A stretch of DNA of 64,000 nucleotides, taken from the NCBI RefSeq assembly GCF_965208485.1, contig NZ_OZ242344.1:868001-932000 (forward strand), given 5' to 3'. The notes under the pieces were generated by a model. That model had not been told where the DNA came from. It saw only the letters and a list, made by a program, of their open reading frames with translations, and ran no database searches. The DNA is from Poriferisodalis sp965208485. GTDB taxonomy: Bacteria; Actinomycetota; Acidimicrobiia; Acidimicrobiales; Poriferisodalaceae. Below, in pieces: positions 8,247 to 17,946 of this stretch. The number at the start of each line of letters is the position of its first letter. Position 1 is the first letter of the stretch. The position numbers and the translations under genes were made by a program.

Positions 8247-10037
8247 GTGCCTGATCGAACAGGGCCCGCCCGCTCCGCGAACTCCGATGCTGAGCCAGAC
8301 GAGCGCAGCGGGCGTGACTTCATCCGCGACCTCGTCACGGCGGACCACGCTTCGAACCGGTTCGGGGGCCGTGTCCAGACACGCTTCCCGCCGGAGCCGA
8401 ACGGTTTCCTCCACATCGGTCATGCGAAGGCGATCTGCCTCGACTTCAGCGTTGCGGCGGAATTCGAGGGCCGGTGCTTTCTGCGATTCGACGACACGAA
8501 TCCCGCCACCGAGAGTCCCGAATACGTCGACGCCATCATCGACGATGTGCGTTGGCTGGGCTTCGAGCCCGACGAGATCCGCTTCGCCTCCGACTGCTTC
8601 GACCAGTTCTATGAGTGGGCGGAGCTGCTGATCAGCCGGGGGCTCGCGTACGTCGACGATCAGGATGCCGACGCCATCTCTGCTGGGCGAGGCGGTTTCG
8701 GCCGGCCGGGGACCGACAGCCCCCACCGGGACCGTCCGCCCTCGGAGAATCTTCGCCTGTTCCGCGAGATGGCAGCCGGCCAGCATCCGGAAGGCAGCCG
8801 GGTGCTGCGAGCCCGCATCGACATGCAGCACGAGAACATGCAGATGCGAGACCCGGTGATGTACCGCATCCGCCATCAGCACCACTACCGCCAAGGCGAC
8901 CGGTGGTGCATCTACCCGACCTACGACTGGGCTCACGGGCAGGGCGACGCCGTCGAGGGCGTGACACATTCGCTGTGCACGCTGGAATTCCGTGACAACC
9001 GGGCGCTCTACGACTGGTACTTGGAGCACCTGCCCGTCGACGAGCTGGACCACAGCGGCGATCGGCCCTACCAGACCGAGTTCGCCCGGCTGGAGCTGAC
9101 CCATACGGTGACCTCCAAGCGCGTGCTGCGCCGGCTAGTCGAGGACGGCCACGTCGACGGCTGGGACGATCCCCGATTGCCCACGCTCAGAGCGCTGCGC
9201 AGACGTGGCTACCCGCCGTCTGCGATCCGCGAGTTCTGCGCATTCATCGGAGTCGCACGCACCAACAGCCGCCACGCCCCGGAGCTGCTCGAGTCGTTCG
9301 TGCGCACCGAGCTGAACGCCAGCGCGCTCCGGCGGATGGCCGTGCTGCGTCCGCTGAGGCTGGTGATCACCAACTGGCCCACCGACGACGGGGGCAACCC
9401 CGTCACCGAGCACCGGGAGGCAATCAACAATCCTGAGGATCCCGATGCCGGCACCCGGCAGGTGCCGTTCAGCGGCACGCTGTGGATCGACGAGGACGAC
9501 TTCCGTCTGGAAGCCCCGCCGAAATTCTTCCGGCTGTCACCAGGACGGGAAGTGAGGCTGCGCGCCGGCTACTTCGTTCGCTGCACCGATGCCGTGACCG
9601 ACGAGGACGGCAAGGTCATCGAGGTGCGCTGCACCTACGACCCGCAGACCTCAGGCGGCCAGGCGCCTGACGGCCGCAGGGTGAAGGCCACAATCGGATG
9701 GGTGAGCGACCAGCACGCCGTGCCGATCACTGCTGCTCTGTATGAGCGGCTCTTCGATGCTGAGCTGCCCGGCGAGCGCACCGGCGATCCGCTCGACGAC
9801 CTGCACCCGGACTCGCGTGAGGTCCTCGAAGGCGTGGCCGAACCGGCGATCGCTGACATCGGCCCCGGCGACGTCGTGCAGTTCGAGCGGATCGGCTACT
9901 TCTGTGCCGACAGCCCTGCTCCTGGCAGTTCTGTGTCTGACAGCACGGGGCCAGCGCTGTTCCACCGCACGGTCGGGCTGCGCGATGAATGGGCAAACAT
10001 CCAGAAGCGCCAGCAACAACAAGAGGCACGACAATGA
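8247..10037 (+). CDS. glnS: Glutaminyl-tRNA synthetase
   Basis: A class I aminoacyl-tRNA synthetase of 596 residues that charges tRNA-Gln with glutamine. The HIGH signature is in PPEPNGFLHIGHAKA (residues 48-62), and the KMSKS-like loop is TVTSKRVL near residue 287. The conserved FRFDDTNPATE-type segment (here FLRFDDTNPATESPEYV) and the C-terminal beta-barrels of GlnRS (about 340-560) are present. The length fits bacterial/eukaryotic-type GlnRS and not a truncated Glu-Q-RS. Many actinobacteria use the GatCAB route instead, so direct GlnRS is informative for lineage. The stop overlaps the SDR start by four bases (ATGA). Confidence 0.95.
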   Translation: MPDRTGPARSANSDAEPDERSGRDFIRDLVTADHASNRFGGRVQTRFPPEPNGFLHIGHAKAICLDFSVAAEFEGRCFLRFDDTNPATESPEYVDAIIDDVRWLGFEPDEIRFASDCFDQFYEWAELLISRGLAYVDDQDADAISAGRGGFGRPGTDSPHRDRPPSENLRLFREMAAGQHPEGSRVLRARIDMQHENMQMRDPVMYRIRHQHHYRQGDRWCIYPTYDWAHGQGDAVEGVTHSLCTLEFRDNRALYDWYLEHLPVDELDHSGDRPYQTEFARLELTHTVTSKRVLRRLVEDGHVDGWDDPRLPTLRALRRRGYPPSAIREFCAFIGVARTNSRHAPELLESFVRTELNASALRRMAVLRPLRLVITNWPTDDGGNPVTEHREAINNPEDPDAGTRQVPFSGTLWIDEDDFRLEAPPKFFRLSPGREVRLRAGYFVRCTDAVTDEDGKVIEVRCTYDPQTSGGQAPDGRRVKATIGWVSDQHAVPITAALYERLFDAELPGERTGDPLDDLHPDSREVLEGVAEPAIADIGPGDVVQFERIGYFCADSPAPGSSVSDSTGPALFHRTVGLRDEWANIQKRQQQQEARQ

Positions 10038-10777
10038 GCCAAGGTGTGGCAATCATTACCGGCGGCGGCAGCGGCATCGGCAGGGCGAGCGCGCTGGAGC
10101 TCTCTGCGGCCGGCTGGCGGGTGGTGGTGTGCGGGCGACGTGGTGACCTGCTGGACGAAGCAGTCGCTGCGTGCGAGGCCGAAGCGCTCGCCGTCACGGC
10201 CGATGTGGCGTCGCCGGCCGATGTAGAGACACTCTTCGCAGCCGCAGTCGATCGGTTCGGCCGGGTCGACCTGCTCTTCAACAACGCAGGCCGAGGCACC
10301 CGGCCGGTCCCAGTGGAAGATCTGCCAGTCGACGACTGGCTCAACACGGTTGCTGTGAACCTCACCGGATCGTGGCTGTGCGCCCGTGCGGCTTTCGCCC
10401 AGATGAAGCGCCAGGAACCCTCAGGAGGGCGGATCATCAACAACGGCTCGGTGTCGGCACAGACGCCACGGCTGAATTCGTCGCCGTACACCGCCACCAA
10501 GCACGCCATCACCGGGCTGACCAAAGCGCTTTCGCTCGAAGGCCGCGATCACGGCATCACCGTCGGCCAGATCGATGTCGGCAACGCCGAATCGCCGCTG
10601 ACGGCGGCCATGGCAACGGGTGTGCCCCAAGCCGACGGGACCATGCGAACCGAACCCGTGATGGATGTGGCCAACGTCGCGAAGGCAGTTCGGTACATGG
10701 CCGAACTGCCGCCCGACACGAACGTGCTCACGATGACTGTGATGGCGAACGGGATGCCGCTGGTCGGCCGGGGGTAA
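10034..10777 (+). CDS. Short-chain dehydrogenase/reductase (SDR)
   Basis: A 247-residue classical SDR with NAD(P)-binding TGGGSGIG at residues 9-16, the LFNNAGRG motif near 85 and the catalytic S...YxxxK set (NNGSVSAQTPR...SSPYTATKHA) near residues 140-160. ATG 10034 overlaps the glnS stop by four bases, indicating translational coupling. The physical link to glnS is probably positional and not functional. The substrate is unknown. Cofactor preference cannot be decided: no basic residue follows the glycine motif in the usual NADPH position with certainty. Confidence 0.9.
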   Translation: MSQGVAIITGGGSGIGRASALELSAAGWRVVVCGRRGDLLDEAVAACEAEALAVTADVASPADVETLFAAAVDRFGRVDLLFNNAGRGTRPVPVEDLPVDDWLNTVAVNLTGSWLCARAAFAQMKRQEPSGGRIINNGSVSAQTPRLNSSPYTATKHAITGLTKALSLEGRDHGITVGQIDVGNAESPLTAAMATGVPQADGTMRTEPVMDVANVAKAVRYMAELPPDTNVLTMTVMANGMPLVGRG

Positions 10778-10779
10778 CC

Positions 10780-13534
10780 GCTGCCTTGACTGAGCGTTCA
10801 AGAACTGAGCCTCGTTTCCGCATCCATTGCCCGCCTCCACGGCCGTGACTCCCACCAGCGCACCGACGATCGGCGCCCGCGCCCCGCTGGGGGAGGTGAG
10901 CCGCAGCCGCAGCTCGCTGTCGAACCCGCCGCGGCCGATGCGGGTGCTGCGGCCCGGGACGATCTCGACTGCGAAATCAGCGGGCAGCCCGTAGTCGGCG
11001 AGCGTCGCGCCCCCCACCGAACGCGCAACGAAATCAGCCGCCACGTACTGGTAGGGCTCGCCGGGGTCGTGGACGCGGTCGCGGTCCGCGTCAATCCATA
11101 CCAGCAGCTGATGCATCTGCCCGATGCCGGCGTCGGGGACGGCAACGATGCGCGTCGAACGTCCCGCCGTGTCCCCGCTGATCGACCGCGTCACCGCGTA
11201 TGTGACACAGCCCCGGCCTGCACCGGTCGAGCCGGTGACCGCCTGAGTGCCGACACGGGTGACGCAATGACTGCTCGCCCCCAGACTCGACACGGGGCCC
11301 GACACGACCCCCACGCCGACCGGCAGCCCCACCGCATCGCTGCGCGTGCCGCAGGTCACATCCACATCGACGAACACATGAGAATCGCCCCCATAGCCCG
11401 ACTGGGCGATATCGAACACCCCAGCCACCCGACCACTCAGCACAATCCCGTCGCACGGCGCGACCGAAGGCAGACCCGGCACGTTCCCGTCGTCGTCGCT
11501 GATGGCGGCGACCGCGGTCGTGTCCGCTGCGGCGGTGCCGGTGAGGTACGCGATCTCCACGGTGAACGACTCGATCGTCTCCACAGCGCTGTCGTCGACG
11601 ATCGGCACGCTGATCGTGGCCCGGCTGCGGTCGGCGGGTATCACCACGATTCCCGACGCGGCGGTGTAGTCGGCACCAGCCGCGTCGCTGCCCGCCACGG
11701 TGCTCCACCGCGCCCAGATCGGCGCTGCGGGGGCGGTCGTGCTGCGCGGCGGCAACGCCGACAGAGTGAACACAGCGGCGCCGCCGCCCTCACGCACCGA
11801 CGCCGCGGTGACAGTCACGCCGCGCTGCTGCAATCCGTCGGGGGCGGCCACTGCGGGCCGGTCCGCCCACGCCGACCACACACCGTCATGGGTGGAACTG
11901 CGGGCGCGCACCCGCACCTCATACGCGCGGCCCGGCGCGAGCCCTTGGACGGAATAGCCGCCAGCAAGCGGCGACGCGGTCCGCTCGACGCCGCCCTCGA
12001 GCCAGCGCCACTGCCGTCGTAGCCGACGATGCTCGAACCAACACGGGCGAGCTGCTCCGCGGTGAAAGGCTGCCAGGACACCAGCCGCTGGCGGCGCGTG
12101 CCGTCCACGGTCGCGCTGACCCCGGCCGGGGCGGGCGGCGAGCTGCCCCCGCTGCGGCGGAACGCGACCTCGCCCACCAGCCGGCCCGGCGGGTCCTGCG
12201 CAGCAGACGGCAGCGCGGCGCCCTGCGGGCTGCACCGCAACTGCAGACGGCGGCCCTCCGAGCTCGACAGAGCAGCCCGATAGGACCCGAGCGATGTCGT
12301 GTCGATCCCCAGCTCGGGCGCGGTCAGAGTGTGCCCGCCGTCGCCGCTGCTCGTGTAGGCCAGACCGCTCAGCCGCCGCCACTCGCCGCCGCCCGAGTAC
12401 CGATCCCACAGCACGAAATCGCCGTCGCAGTCGCCCTGCCACCACACGCTGTAACGGATCACCCGATGCCGCCTGAAGAACACGCCCAGATAACTCGACG
12501 TCCGCATGCTCGCGCCGACATAGGTGCCCGGCACAGCGAAGCTCGTCACCGGATCGCTCATCGCCTGCTGCCCGCCCGCGGTGCGCACCGACCGCACCGC
12601 CACCCCATATGCGGTGCTTTCGGCCAGCCCAGTGATGTCCGCACGCCACCGGTCCCCGTCACGCACCGCCACAACGACCGCGCGGACCGACGGCTCGTCC
12701 TCGGGCCAGTACTCCACCACATAGCGACTCGCCACCGGGACGTCATCCCAGCTCACCACCAGCGTCCGATCCCCCGACGCAACCCTCACATTCGCCGGCG
12801 TCCACGCACCCGCGATCCCCGAACCGGGCGCCGACCAGCCGGTCACATACAGCACAACAGCCGTCTCCCCGCCCGTCCACACCGCACGGGCCTGCACCTC
12901 ATAGAGCGCGCCGCGCACCAAAGAGCGCACCGCGAACGACAGCCCCGCACCCGCATCCGCAGACGACCACTCCCGCTCCCCGACCCGACGCCACCGCAGC
13001 TCATAGCCAGAAGCGCCCACCGAAGGCACCGACCCCGAATCCAGCACCACGTCATACACCAACTCCACCGACGCCGAACCCGCCAGCACCACCGCCAACG
13101 GCTCATACGCAGGCGCCCAAGAAGCCCACACCGAATAGGTGCCCACCGCCCCCGAGTACCGGGTCGTGGCCTCGATCGTGTACGTGCCCGCCGCGAGCAC
13201 CAGATGCGACCCGCCCGACCGGCCGACCACCGTCCCGGACCCATCAGAGCTGGACCCCTCGATCAACAGCGCGTGAGTGTCCACATGCCGGCTCGACGTG
13301 GAACGGCCCCACGACACCGACGACTCCTCAGCCAGCGTGAACGTGTGACGCCGCGCGAAATACGTGCTCGTCTCGTCGTCAGGGTCACGCTGAGACGACA
13401 CACAATTCTTCAGACTGAGCAGACGACGCCGTTGGCAGCAGCACCACAGCGAGTATCGCTGCCGACACTGCCGGCCACAACGCTCGCCGCGCCAACGTGC
13501 CTGAAGACGAACCGCAAGCACTGAGCAAACCCAC
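10780..13534 (-). pseudogene. Frameshifted secreted surface protein (fibronectin III, Calx-beta-like)
   Basis: Three reading-frame pieces join into one ancestral exported protein. GTG 13534 begins a signal peptide (ARRALWPAVSAAILAVVLLP, then TASSAQS) that runs into a stop near 13385. The body continues in a second frame (about 13400 to 12020) with at least two fibronectin-III-like units (GYELRWRRVGEREW; ANVRVASGDRTLVVSWDDVP). Near 12020 it shifts again into a third frame carrying the end of a fibronectin unit (YSVQGLAPGRAYEVRVRARS), then a Calx-beta-like segment (TVTAASVREGGGAAVFTLSA, DYTAASGIVVIPADRSRATI). Its 3' end has no clean stop before the SDR gene, so the C-terminus is also lost. Sequencing error at two separate sites is possible but less likely. 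Confidence 0.7.
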
Positions 13535-13602
13535 GAAGCGGCAGAGTAGTTGAGCCTTCGCGTTCTTGTGGGATTGGGGCTGCTGGGCTCGGTGGGGTCA
13601 GG

Positions 13603-13800
13603 TTAGGTGGTGAGGATGCCGCGGGTTTCGAAGTTGGCGTGGTTGGTGGAGCCGTGGGCTTGGCGTCGCAGGACTTGGAGCAGGTTGTTGGTGTCTTCGA
13701 TGCGGCCGTTGCTGGGCCGTCCGGTGTGGTGCCAGTCGAGGATCTGGGGGTGCCACGCCAAGAAGGTGTCAACGGTGCTGCTGAAAGGTTTCGGAGCGCG
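13603..13800 (-). pseudogene. C-terminal scrap of an ISL3-family transposase
   Basis: Read on the minus strand, this stretch encodes FLAWHPQILDWHHTGRPSNG, then RIEDTNNLLQVLRRQAHGST, ending in a stop at 13603. The 'W-x-P-Q-I-L...TGR-x-S-N-G-x-x-E...N' pattern is the well-known C-terminus of ISL3 (IS204/IS1001/IS1165) transposases. Only about 60 residues remain and no upstream part is present. It lies next to the broken surface-protein gene, marking this patch as a decay zone. Bases 13541-13602 and 13801-13911 hold nothing recognisable. Confidence 0.65.
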
Positions 13801-13911
13801 ATTTGCAGATACTTGATCTAGCGCTCTGGCATAGGTGTCGATTCCGCTCGCTCATCACCCGTCCGGCGCGGCGTGACGGGTCCGGTCGTCGGGGGGATGA
13901 AGAGTACGCGC

Positions 13912-14334
13912 TCATTCGTCGAGGCGGGCGGTGGCCTTGCCGGTGAGGACCGGGCGGTCGTCCTGGTTGGTCGTGACGATGTCGAGGTCGACCAGCTTGC
14001 GGCCGTCCTCGTCACGGACGGCAGTGACCTCGGCTGCAGCAGTGAGCGTGTCGCCCGGCCACACCTGGCTGGTGAACCGCACGCCGTAATAGGTGAGCCG
14101 GCCGTCGCCGACGTAGTTGGTGACCATCCGCCCGGTCATGCCCATCGTGAGCATCCCGTGGGCGAACACCGTCGGGTAGCCGGCCACCTCGGTGACGAAC
14201 TTCTCGTCGGTGTGGACCGGGTTGTAGTCGCCCGACGCCCCGGCGTACTGGACGATCTGGGTGCGGGTGAGGTCGTCGACGATCAGCTCGGAGTAGCTGT
14301 CGCCGACGTTGAGCTGCGATGCGCTGAGTGCCAT
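13912..14334 (-). CDS. MaoC-like (R)-specific hydratase subunit
   Basis: A 140-residue hot-dog-fold protein. The hydratase motif YAGASGDYNPVHTDEKFVTE followed by FAHGMLTMG (residues 29-65) carries the Asp/His pair expected for (R)-enoyl-CoA hydration or dehydration. It lies 90 bases downstream of a second MaoC-like gene of the FAS1-dehydratase type. In actinobacteria such pairs form heterodimers like mycobacterial HadAB, so a two-subunit 3-hydroxyacyl-thioester dehydratase is the likely product. ATG 14334. Confidence 0.85.
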   Translation of the reverse strand: MALSASQLNVGDSYSELIVDDLTRTQIVQYAGASGDYNPVHTDEKFVTEVAGYPTVFAHGMLTMGMTGRMVTNYVGDGRLTYYGVRFTSQVWPGDTLTAAAEVTAVRDEDGRKLVDLDIVTTNQDDRPVLTGKATARLDE

Positions 14335-14424
14335 GTCTGCGTGCCTTTCTGAATGCTGGGTGCTGCGTTCGTGGAACTGGCGAACCACTAGCCCTCGATC
14401 CGCATTTGATGGGGCATCTCCGGC

Positions 14425-14964
14425 CTAGCCATCGATGACCTTCTCGGTGACGACGCCGACCCCCTTGGCCGTGATGACCAGCTCGTCGTCCTCGTCGCGA
14501 TACTCGGTGACGGACTCGGAAAACTTGAGAATGCCCGCCCGCTTGGACTGCTTCTCCCACCGCTCGCCGTCGTAGGTGACCGTGTGCAGCACGTCGCCGG
14601 GCCTCAGATGCCGGTGGTAGGTGAAGTGCTGCTCAGCGTGCAGGCCTCCAGCGGCGGCGCCGGACTGCTTGTCGCCCTCGCGTTCGTCTTTGACGTCGTC
14701 GCCATCAGACTCAGCGAGGTCGCGCACCAGCGTTCCCGACGCCGTGCGACCGCTGCCGAACCACTTCTTGTCGGGCTTGGGACGCAGGAAGTAGTCGGGA
14801 TCGAATTGCGCGCTGGATTGTGCGAACGTCGGCGGCGCGATGATCGAGCCGACCTCGGTGCCGGCCGCGTACTCGGGATCGCTGTAGATCGGGTTCGTGT
14901 CACCGATGGCTCTCGCGAACATCAAGATGTGCGAGGCCTCCACGGGGAATCGCTCGACTGCCAT
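14425..14964 (-). CDS. MaoC N-terminal (FAS1-type) dehydratase subunit
   Basis: A 179-residue hot-dog protein of the FAS1 dehydratase/HadA type. Features are VEASHILMFARAIGDTNPIY at the N-terminus, the APPTFAQSSAQFD segment near 43-56 and the AEQHFTYHRHLRPGDVL strand near 110. An unusual highly charged insert (about residues 80-105, DLAESDGDDVKDEREGDKQS) separates the halves. It lacks the full hydratase motif that its downstream partner carries, which fits a regulatory or substrate-binding subunit of a heterodimer. ATG 14964 is followed by the partner gene in the same direction. Confidence 0.8.
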   Translation of the reverse strand: MAVERFPVEASHILMFARAIGDTNPIYSDPEYAAGTEVGSIIAPPTFAQSSAQFDPDYFLRPKPDKKWFGSGRTASGTLVRDLAESDGDDVKDEREGDKQSGAAAGGLHAEQHFTYHRHLRPGDVLHTVTYDGERWEKQSKRAGILKFSESVTEYRDEDDELVITAKGVGVVTEKVIDG

Positions 14965-15290
14965 GTCCGGCTCCTCTCACGGCAAGCTGGGCCTGGCTGC
15001 CGTCGGCCCATGATGCCATCCGCTCACGCCTGGCGCATCCCCACGCCGCCCGCAGCGCTGTGCTGCCGCCGAACGCCCACAGGCTCCGGCGGAACTGTCC
15101 GTCGCCAGGCATGTGCTCGCTGAATGCACGCAGCGCGCGCATCAGCCAGTAGTCATGCACGACCTGCCCGGACATCAGACCGGTATCTGCCGCCACTGCG
15201 GATACGGCAGCCGCGAGGGCTTTCCTGTCGGCTGCGAAGCCGTGCGTCGCGTTTTTCGCGTTTTGTGGGATAGCGGTGGGCGGCGACACG

Positions 15291-15416
15291 ATGCAGGTGA
15301 TCGCAGTCATCGCTGCAACGATGGCGGCGATCTTGGGGATGCTGTGGGGCGTCATGATGCTGGTCGCCAAGACCGTCATCCAGCAGGTTGGCTCAGGCGC
15401 CGTCGGACACCCATAG
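15291..15416 (+). CDS. Possible 41-residue small membrane protein
   Basis: The frame MQVIAVIAATMAAILGMLWG, followed by VMMLVAKTVIQQVGSGAVGH and a final P, forms one hydrophobic segment with a short polar tail. This is a reasonable single-pass small protein. The upstream ribosome site is weak and there is no conserved neighbour, so it may be fortuitous. Bases 14965-15290 between the dehydratase gene and this frame show nothing convincing on either strand. Confidence 0.3.
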   Translation: MQVIAVIAATMAAILGMLWGVMMLVAKTVIQQVGSGAVGHP

Positions 15417-15460
15417 CGATGCCTCGAGACGACGCAACTCATGCAGACGCAGCTCAGTCC

Positions 15461-17884
15461 TTAGCTGCCCGCCAGCGCGTCGGCCTGTCCGAAACGGTTG
15501 TCGCCCCAGCAGTCAATGGAGCCATCGGTCGAGACAGCACACGAATGCTCCCAGCCGGCTGCGATTGCGGTGTAAACACCGTCGGGCGCGTCAGCCTGCC
15601 CGAACTCGTTGTCGCCCCAGCAGTCAATGGAGCCATCGGTCGAGACAGCACACGAATGCCACCAGCCGACTGCGATTGCGGTGTAAACACCGTCGGGCGC
15701 GTCAGCCTGCCCGAACTCGTTGTCGCCCCAGCAGTCAATGGAGCCATCGGTCGAGACAGCACACGAATGCCACCAGCCGACTGCGATTGCGGTGTAAACA
15801 CCGTCGGGCGCGTCAGCCTGCCCGAACTCGTTGTCGCCCCAGCAGTCAATGGAGCCATCGGTCGAGACAGCACACGAATGCTCCCAGCCGACTGCGATTG
15901 CGGTGTAAACACCGTCGGGCGCGTCAGCCTGCCCGAAGTCGTTGCGGCCCCAGCAGTCAATGGAGCCATCGGTCGAGACAGCACACGAATGCCAGCGGAC
16001 TGCGATTGCGGTGTAAACACCGTCGGGCGCGTCAGCCTGCCCGAAGTCGTTGCGGCCCCAGCAGTCAATGGAGCCATCGGTCGAGACAACACACGAATGC
16101 CCCCCACCGGCTGCGATTGCGGTGTAAACACCGTCGGGCGCGTCAGCCTGCCCGAACTCGTTGTCGCCCCAGCAGTCAATAGAGCCATCGGTCGAGACAG
16201 CACACGAATGCCCCCTGCCGGCTGCGATTGCGGTGTAAACACCGTCGGACACGGAGTTGACCTCCGAACCCTCAGAACCACCCACCTCCGAACCCTCAGA
16301 ACCACCCACCTCCGAACCCTCAGAACCACCCACCTCCGAACCCTCAGAACCACCCACCTCCGAACCCTCAGAACCACCCACCTCCGAACCCTCAGAACCA
16401 CCCACCTCCGAACCCTCAGAACCACCCACCTCCGAACCCTCAGAACCACCCACCTCCGAACCCTCAGAACCACCCACCTCCGAACCCTCAGAACCACCCA
16501 CCTCCGAACCCTCAGAACCACCCACCTCCGAACCCTCAGAACCACCCACCTCCGAACCCTCAGAACCACCCACCTCCGAACCCTCAGAACCACCCACCTC
16601 CGAACCCTCAGAACCACCCACCTCCGAACCCTCAGAACCACCCACCTCCGAACCCTCAGAACCACCCACCTCCGAACCCTCAGAACCACCCTGAGACGGC
16701 GGGTCGTCGGGCCGACCGTCGGCGACGGATGTGCCTTGGATCTTGGCGGTGACGGTGGTTTGTCCCAGATAGGAACCGATCGCGTCGGCGCTGATGGCGG
16801 CGTTGCCGCCGAACACCGTGAGTGTTGCACTGTCGCCGCCAGCGCGGATGCTGTCGAGGAACGCCGCGGTGGACGCGGGGACGGCGTCCCGCCCGCTGAG
16901 CACCAGCGGCGCGCAGCGCTCAGAGAGCAACGGCGCAGCGCTGAACGCATCAAACGGCACATCAGCGCGTGCGAGGCCGATCATTGCGCTGTCAAAGCAG
17001 CCCCCGACGTGCTCAGCGGCGTACTCGCCCAACTCGATGGCTGTCTCGAACCGAGTAGCCCCGGCCATTCGGTCCACTGTGATGCCCAAACTCTCGATGC
17101 CGGCCTGCACCGCAGTGCTCAACGCCGCTGCACCGCCCATCAAGATGACATGATCGATGCCCGCATCTGTCAGATAGCTCGCCGCAGCAGCATGAAGCTC
17201 GCCACGCGGGGTGAGCACAATCGGCAGCCCACGCCGGGCAGCGAGCGGCCCCGCGACCAGCGCGTCGGCAAACACCTCGCCCGACGCGACGATGGCAGTA
17301 GCGCCGAACCCGCCGAACTCGCCCGGGGCGCCGAGCCGGCGGGCGACCTCGACACTGGTCGCATACTGATCGCCGCCGCCGACCCGGGTCACCCCCACAC
17401 CAGCAGCACGAATCGCCTCATCCACGGCGCGGCCGACACCGTGACCGCGTCCCGGCGAATCCGCGCTGATGATGATCGCGTCGGTCACTCCAGCGCCGGC
17501 GATGAACCCAGCAAGATCATCACGCAAGCCGCCAGCAGGCACCAAGAGGACCGGGGCACTGACCACACCAGCCAACGGAGCGGCCACAACAGCATCGGTC
17601 CACTGCGTGCCCGACACCACAACAACCTCCTCAACCGCGCCGCCGCTCAACGCAGCGAACGCCTCCGCGACCAGCAGCGACGTGGCATAGCGGTCAGCAC
17701 CACCGAAGCGCTCGACACGCACCGCAGCAAGAGCGCCACCATCATCAGCAGCGCTGCGGTGCCCCCCATCGGATTGCGCAGCCGACACCGACGGCAACAA
17801 CAACATCCCCGCGCCCACCACGAACGCAACAGCAGAAACCGAAAGACGACGGCATTGCGAAATGACAGAGGCGAACACCGCCAC
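15461..17884 (-). CDS. Secreted CWB2 / Ser-Glu-Gly repeat / RCC1-like repeat protein
   Basis: An 807-residue exported surface protein. After a signal peptide (SVSAVAFVVGAGMLLLPSVS, then AAQS), residues about 50-390 carry three cell-wall-binding type 2 units, each with an R-x-[AG]-G-x-[DT]-[RQ]-[YF]-[AE]-T core (RFGGADRYATS, RVGGGDQYATS, RMAGATRFETA). A linker of 18 copies of an eight-residue GSEGSEVG unit follows. The C-terminus has seven near-identical 36-37-residue RCC1-like units (DGVYTAIA...HSCAVSTDGSIDCWGDN...FGQADAP), expected to fold as a beta-propeller. CWB2 domains tether proteins to secondary cell-wall polymers. The propeller probably presents a binding surface outside the cell. The near-identity of the repeats suggests recent expansion. 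Confidence 0.9.
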   Translation of the reverse strand: MAVFASVISQCRRLSVSAVAFVVGAGMLLLPSVSAAQSDGGHRSAADDGGALAAVRVERFGGADRYATSLLVAEAFAALSGGAVEEVVVVSGTQWTDAVVAAPLAGVVSAPVLLVPAGGLRDDLAGFIAGAGVTDAIIISADSPGRGHGVGRAVDEAIRAAGVGVTRVGGGDQYATSVEVARRLGAPGEFGGFGATAIVASGEVFADALVAGPLAARRGLPIVLTPRGELHAAAASYLTDAGIDHVILMGGAAALSTAVQAGIESLGITVDRMAGATRFETAIELGEYAAEHVGGCFDSAMIGLARADVPFDAFSAAPLLSERCAPLVLSGRDAVPASTAAFLDSIRAGGDSATLTVFGGNAAISADAIGSYLGQTTVTAKIQGTSVADGRPDDPPSQGGSEGSEVGGSEGSEVGGSEGSEVGGSEGSEVGGSEGSEVGGSEGSEVGGSEGSEVGGSEGSEVGGSEGSEVGGSEGSEVGGSEGSEVGGSEGSEVGGSEGSEVGGSEGSEVGGSEGSEVGGSEGSEVGGSEGSEVGGSEGSEVNSVSDGVYTAIAAGRGHSCAVSTDGSIDCWGDNEFGQADAPDGVYTAIAAGGGHSCVVSTDGSIDCWGRNDFGQADAPDGVYTAIAVRWHSCAVSTDGSIDCWGRNDFGQADAPDGVYTAIAVGWEHSCAVSTDGSIDCWGDNEFGQADAPDGVYTAIAVGWWHSCAVSTDGSIDCWGDNEFGQADAPDGVYTAIAVGWWHSCAVSTDGSIDCWGDNEFGQADAPDGVYTAIAAGWEHSCAVSTDGSIDCWGDNRFGQADALAGS
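15467..16245 (-). repeat. Seven tandem copies of a 111-bp RCC1-coding unit
   Basis: The unit codes for one 37-residue blade (one copy is a codon shorter). The core spanning the Ser-Thr-Asp-Gly-Ser-Ile-Asp-Cys-Trp-Gly codons is almost identical at the DNA level in all copies. Variation is confined to two or three codons before HSC and to the two residues after CWG. Such identity points to recent duplication or gene conversion. Confidence 0.9.
16261..16690 (-). repeat. 24-bp tandem repeat, 18 units (protein linker)
   Basis: The plus-strand unit is CCTCCGAACCCTCAGAACCA followed by CCCA, repeated 17 full times with a final partial unit and no visible mismatches. It codes for the Gly-Ser-Glu-Gly-Ser-Glu-Val-Gly linker between the CWB2 and RCC1 parts. 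The length is a multiple of three throughout, so copy-number change would alter stalk length without breaking the frame. Confidence 0.95.
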
Positions 17885-17946
17885 AGTATGGCCCGCACCA
17901 CTGACTCAACCGCCGACTCAACCGCACCACTGACTCGACCATCGAC

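Noticed and set aside
16261..16690. CRISPR-like array
   Set aside because: The 24-bp units are contiguous with no spacers and code for a clean eight-residue protein repeat.
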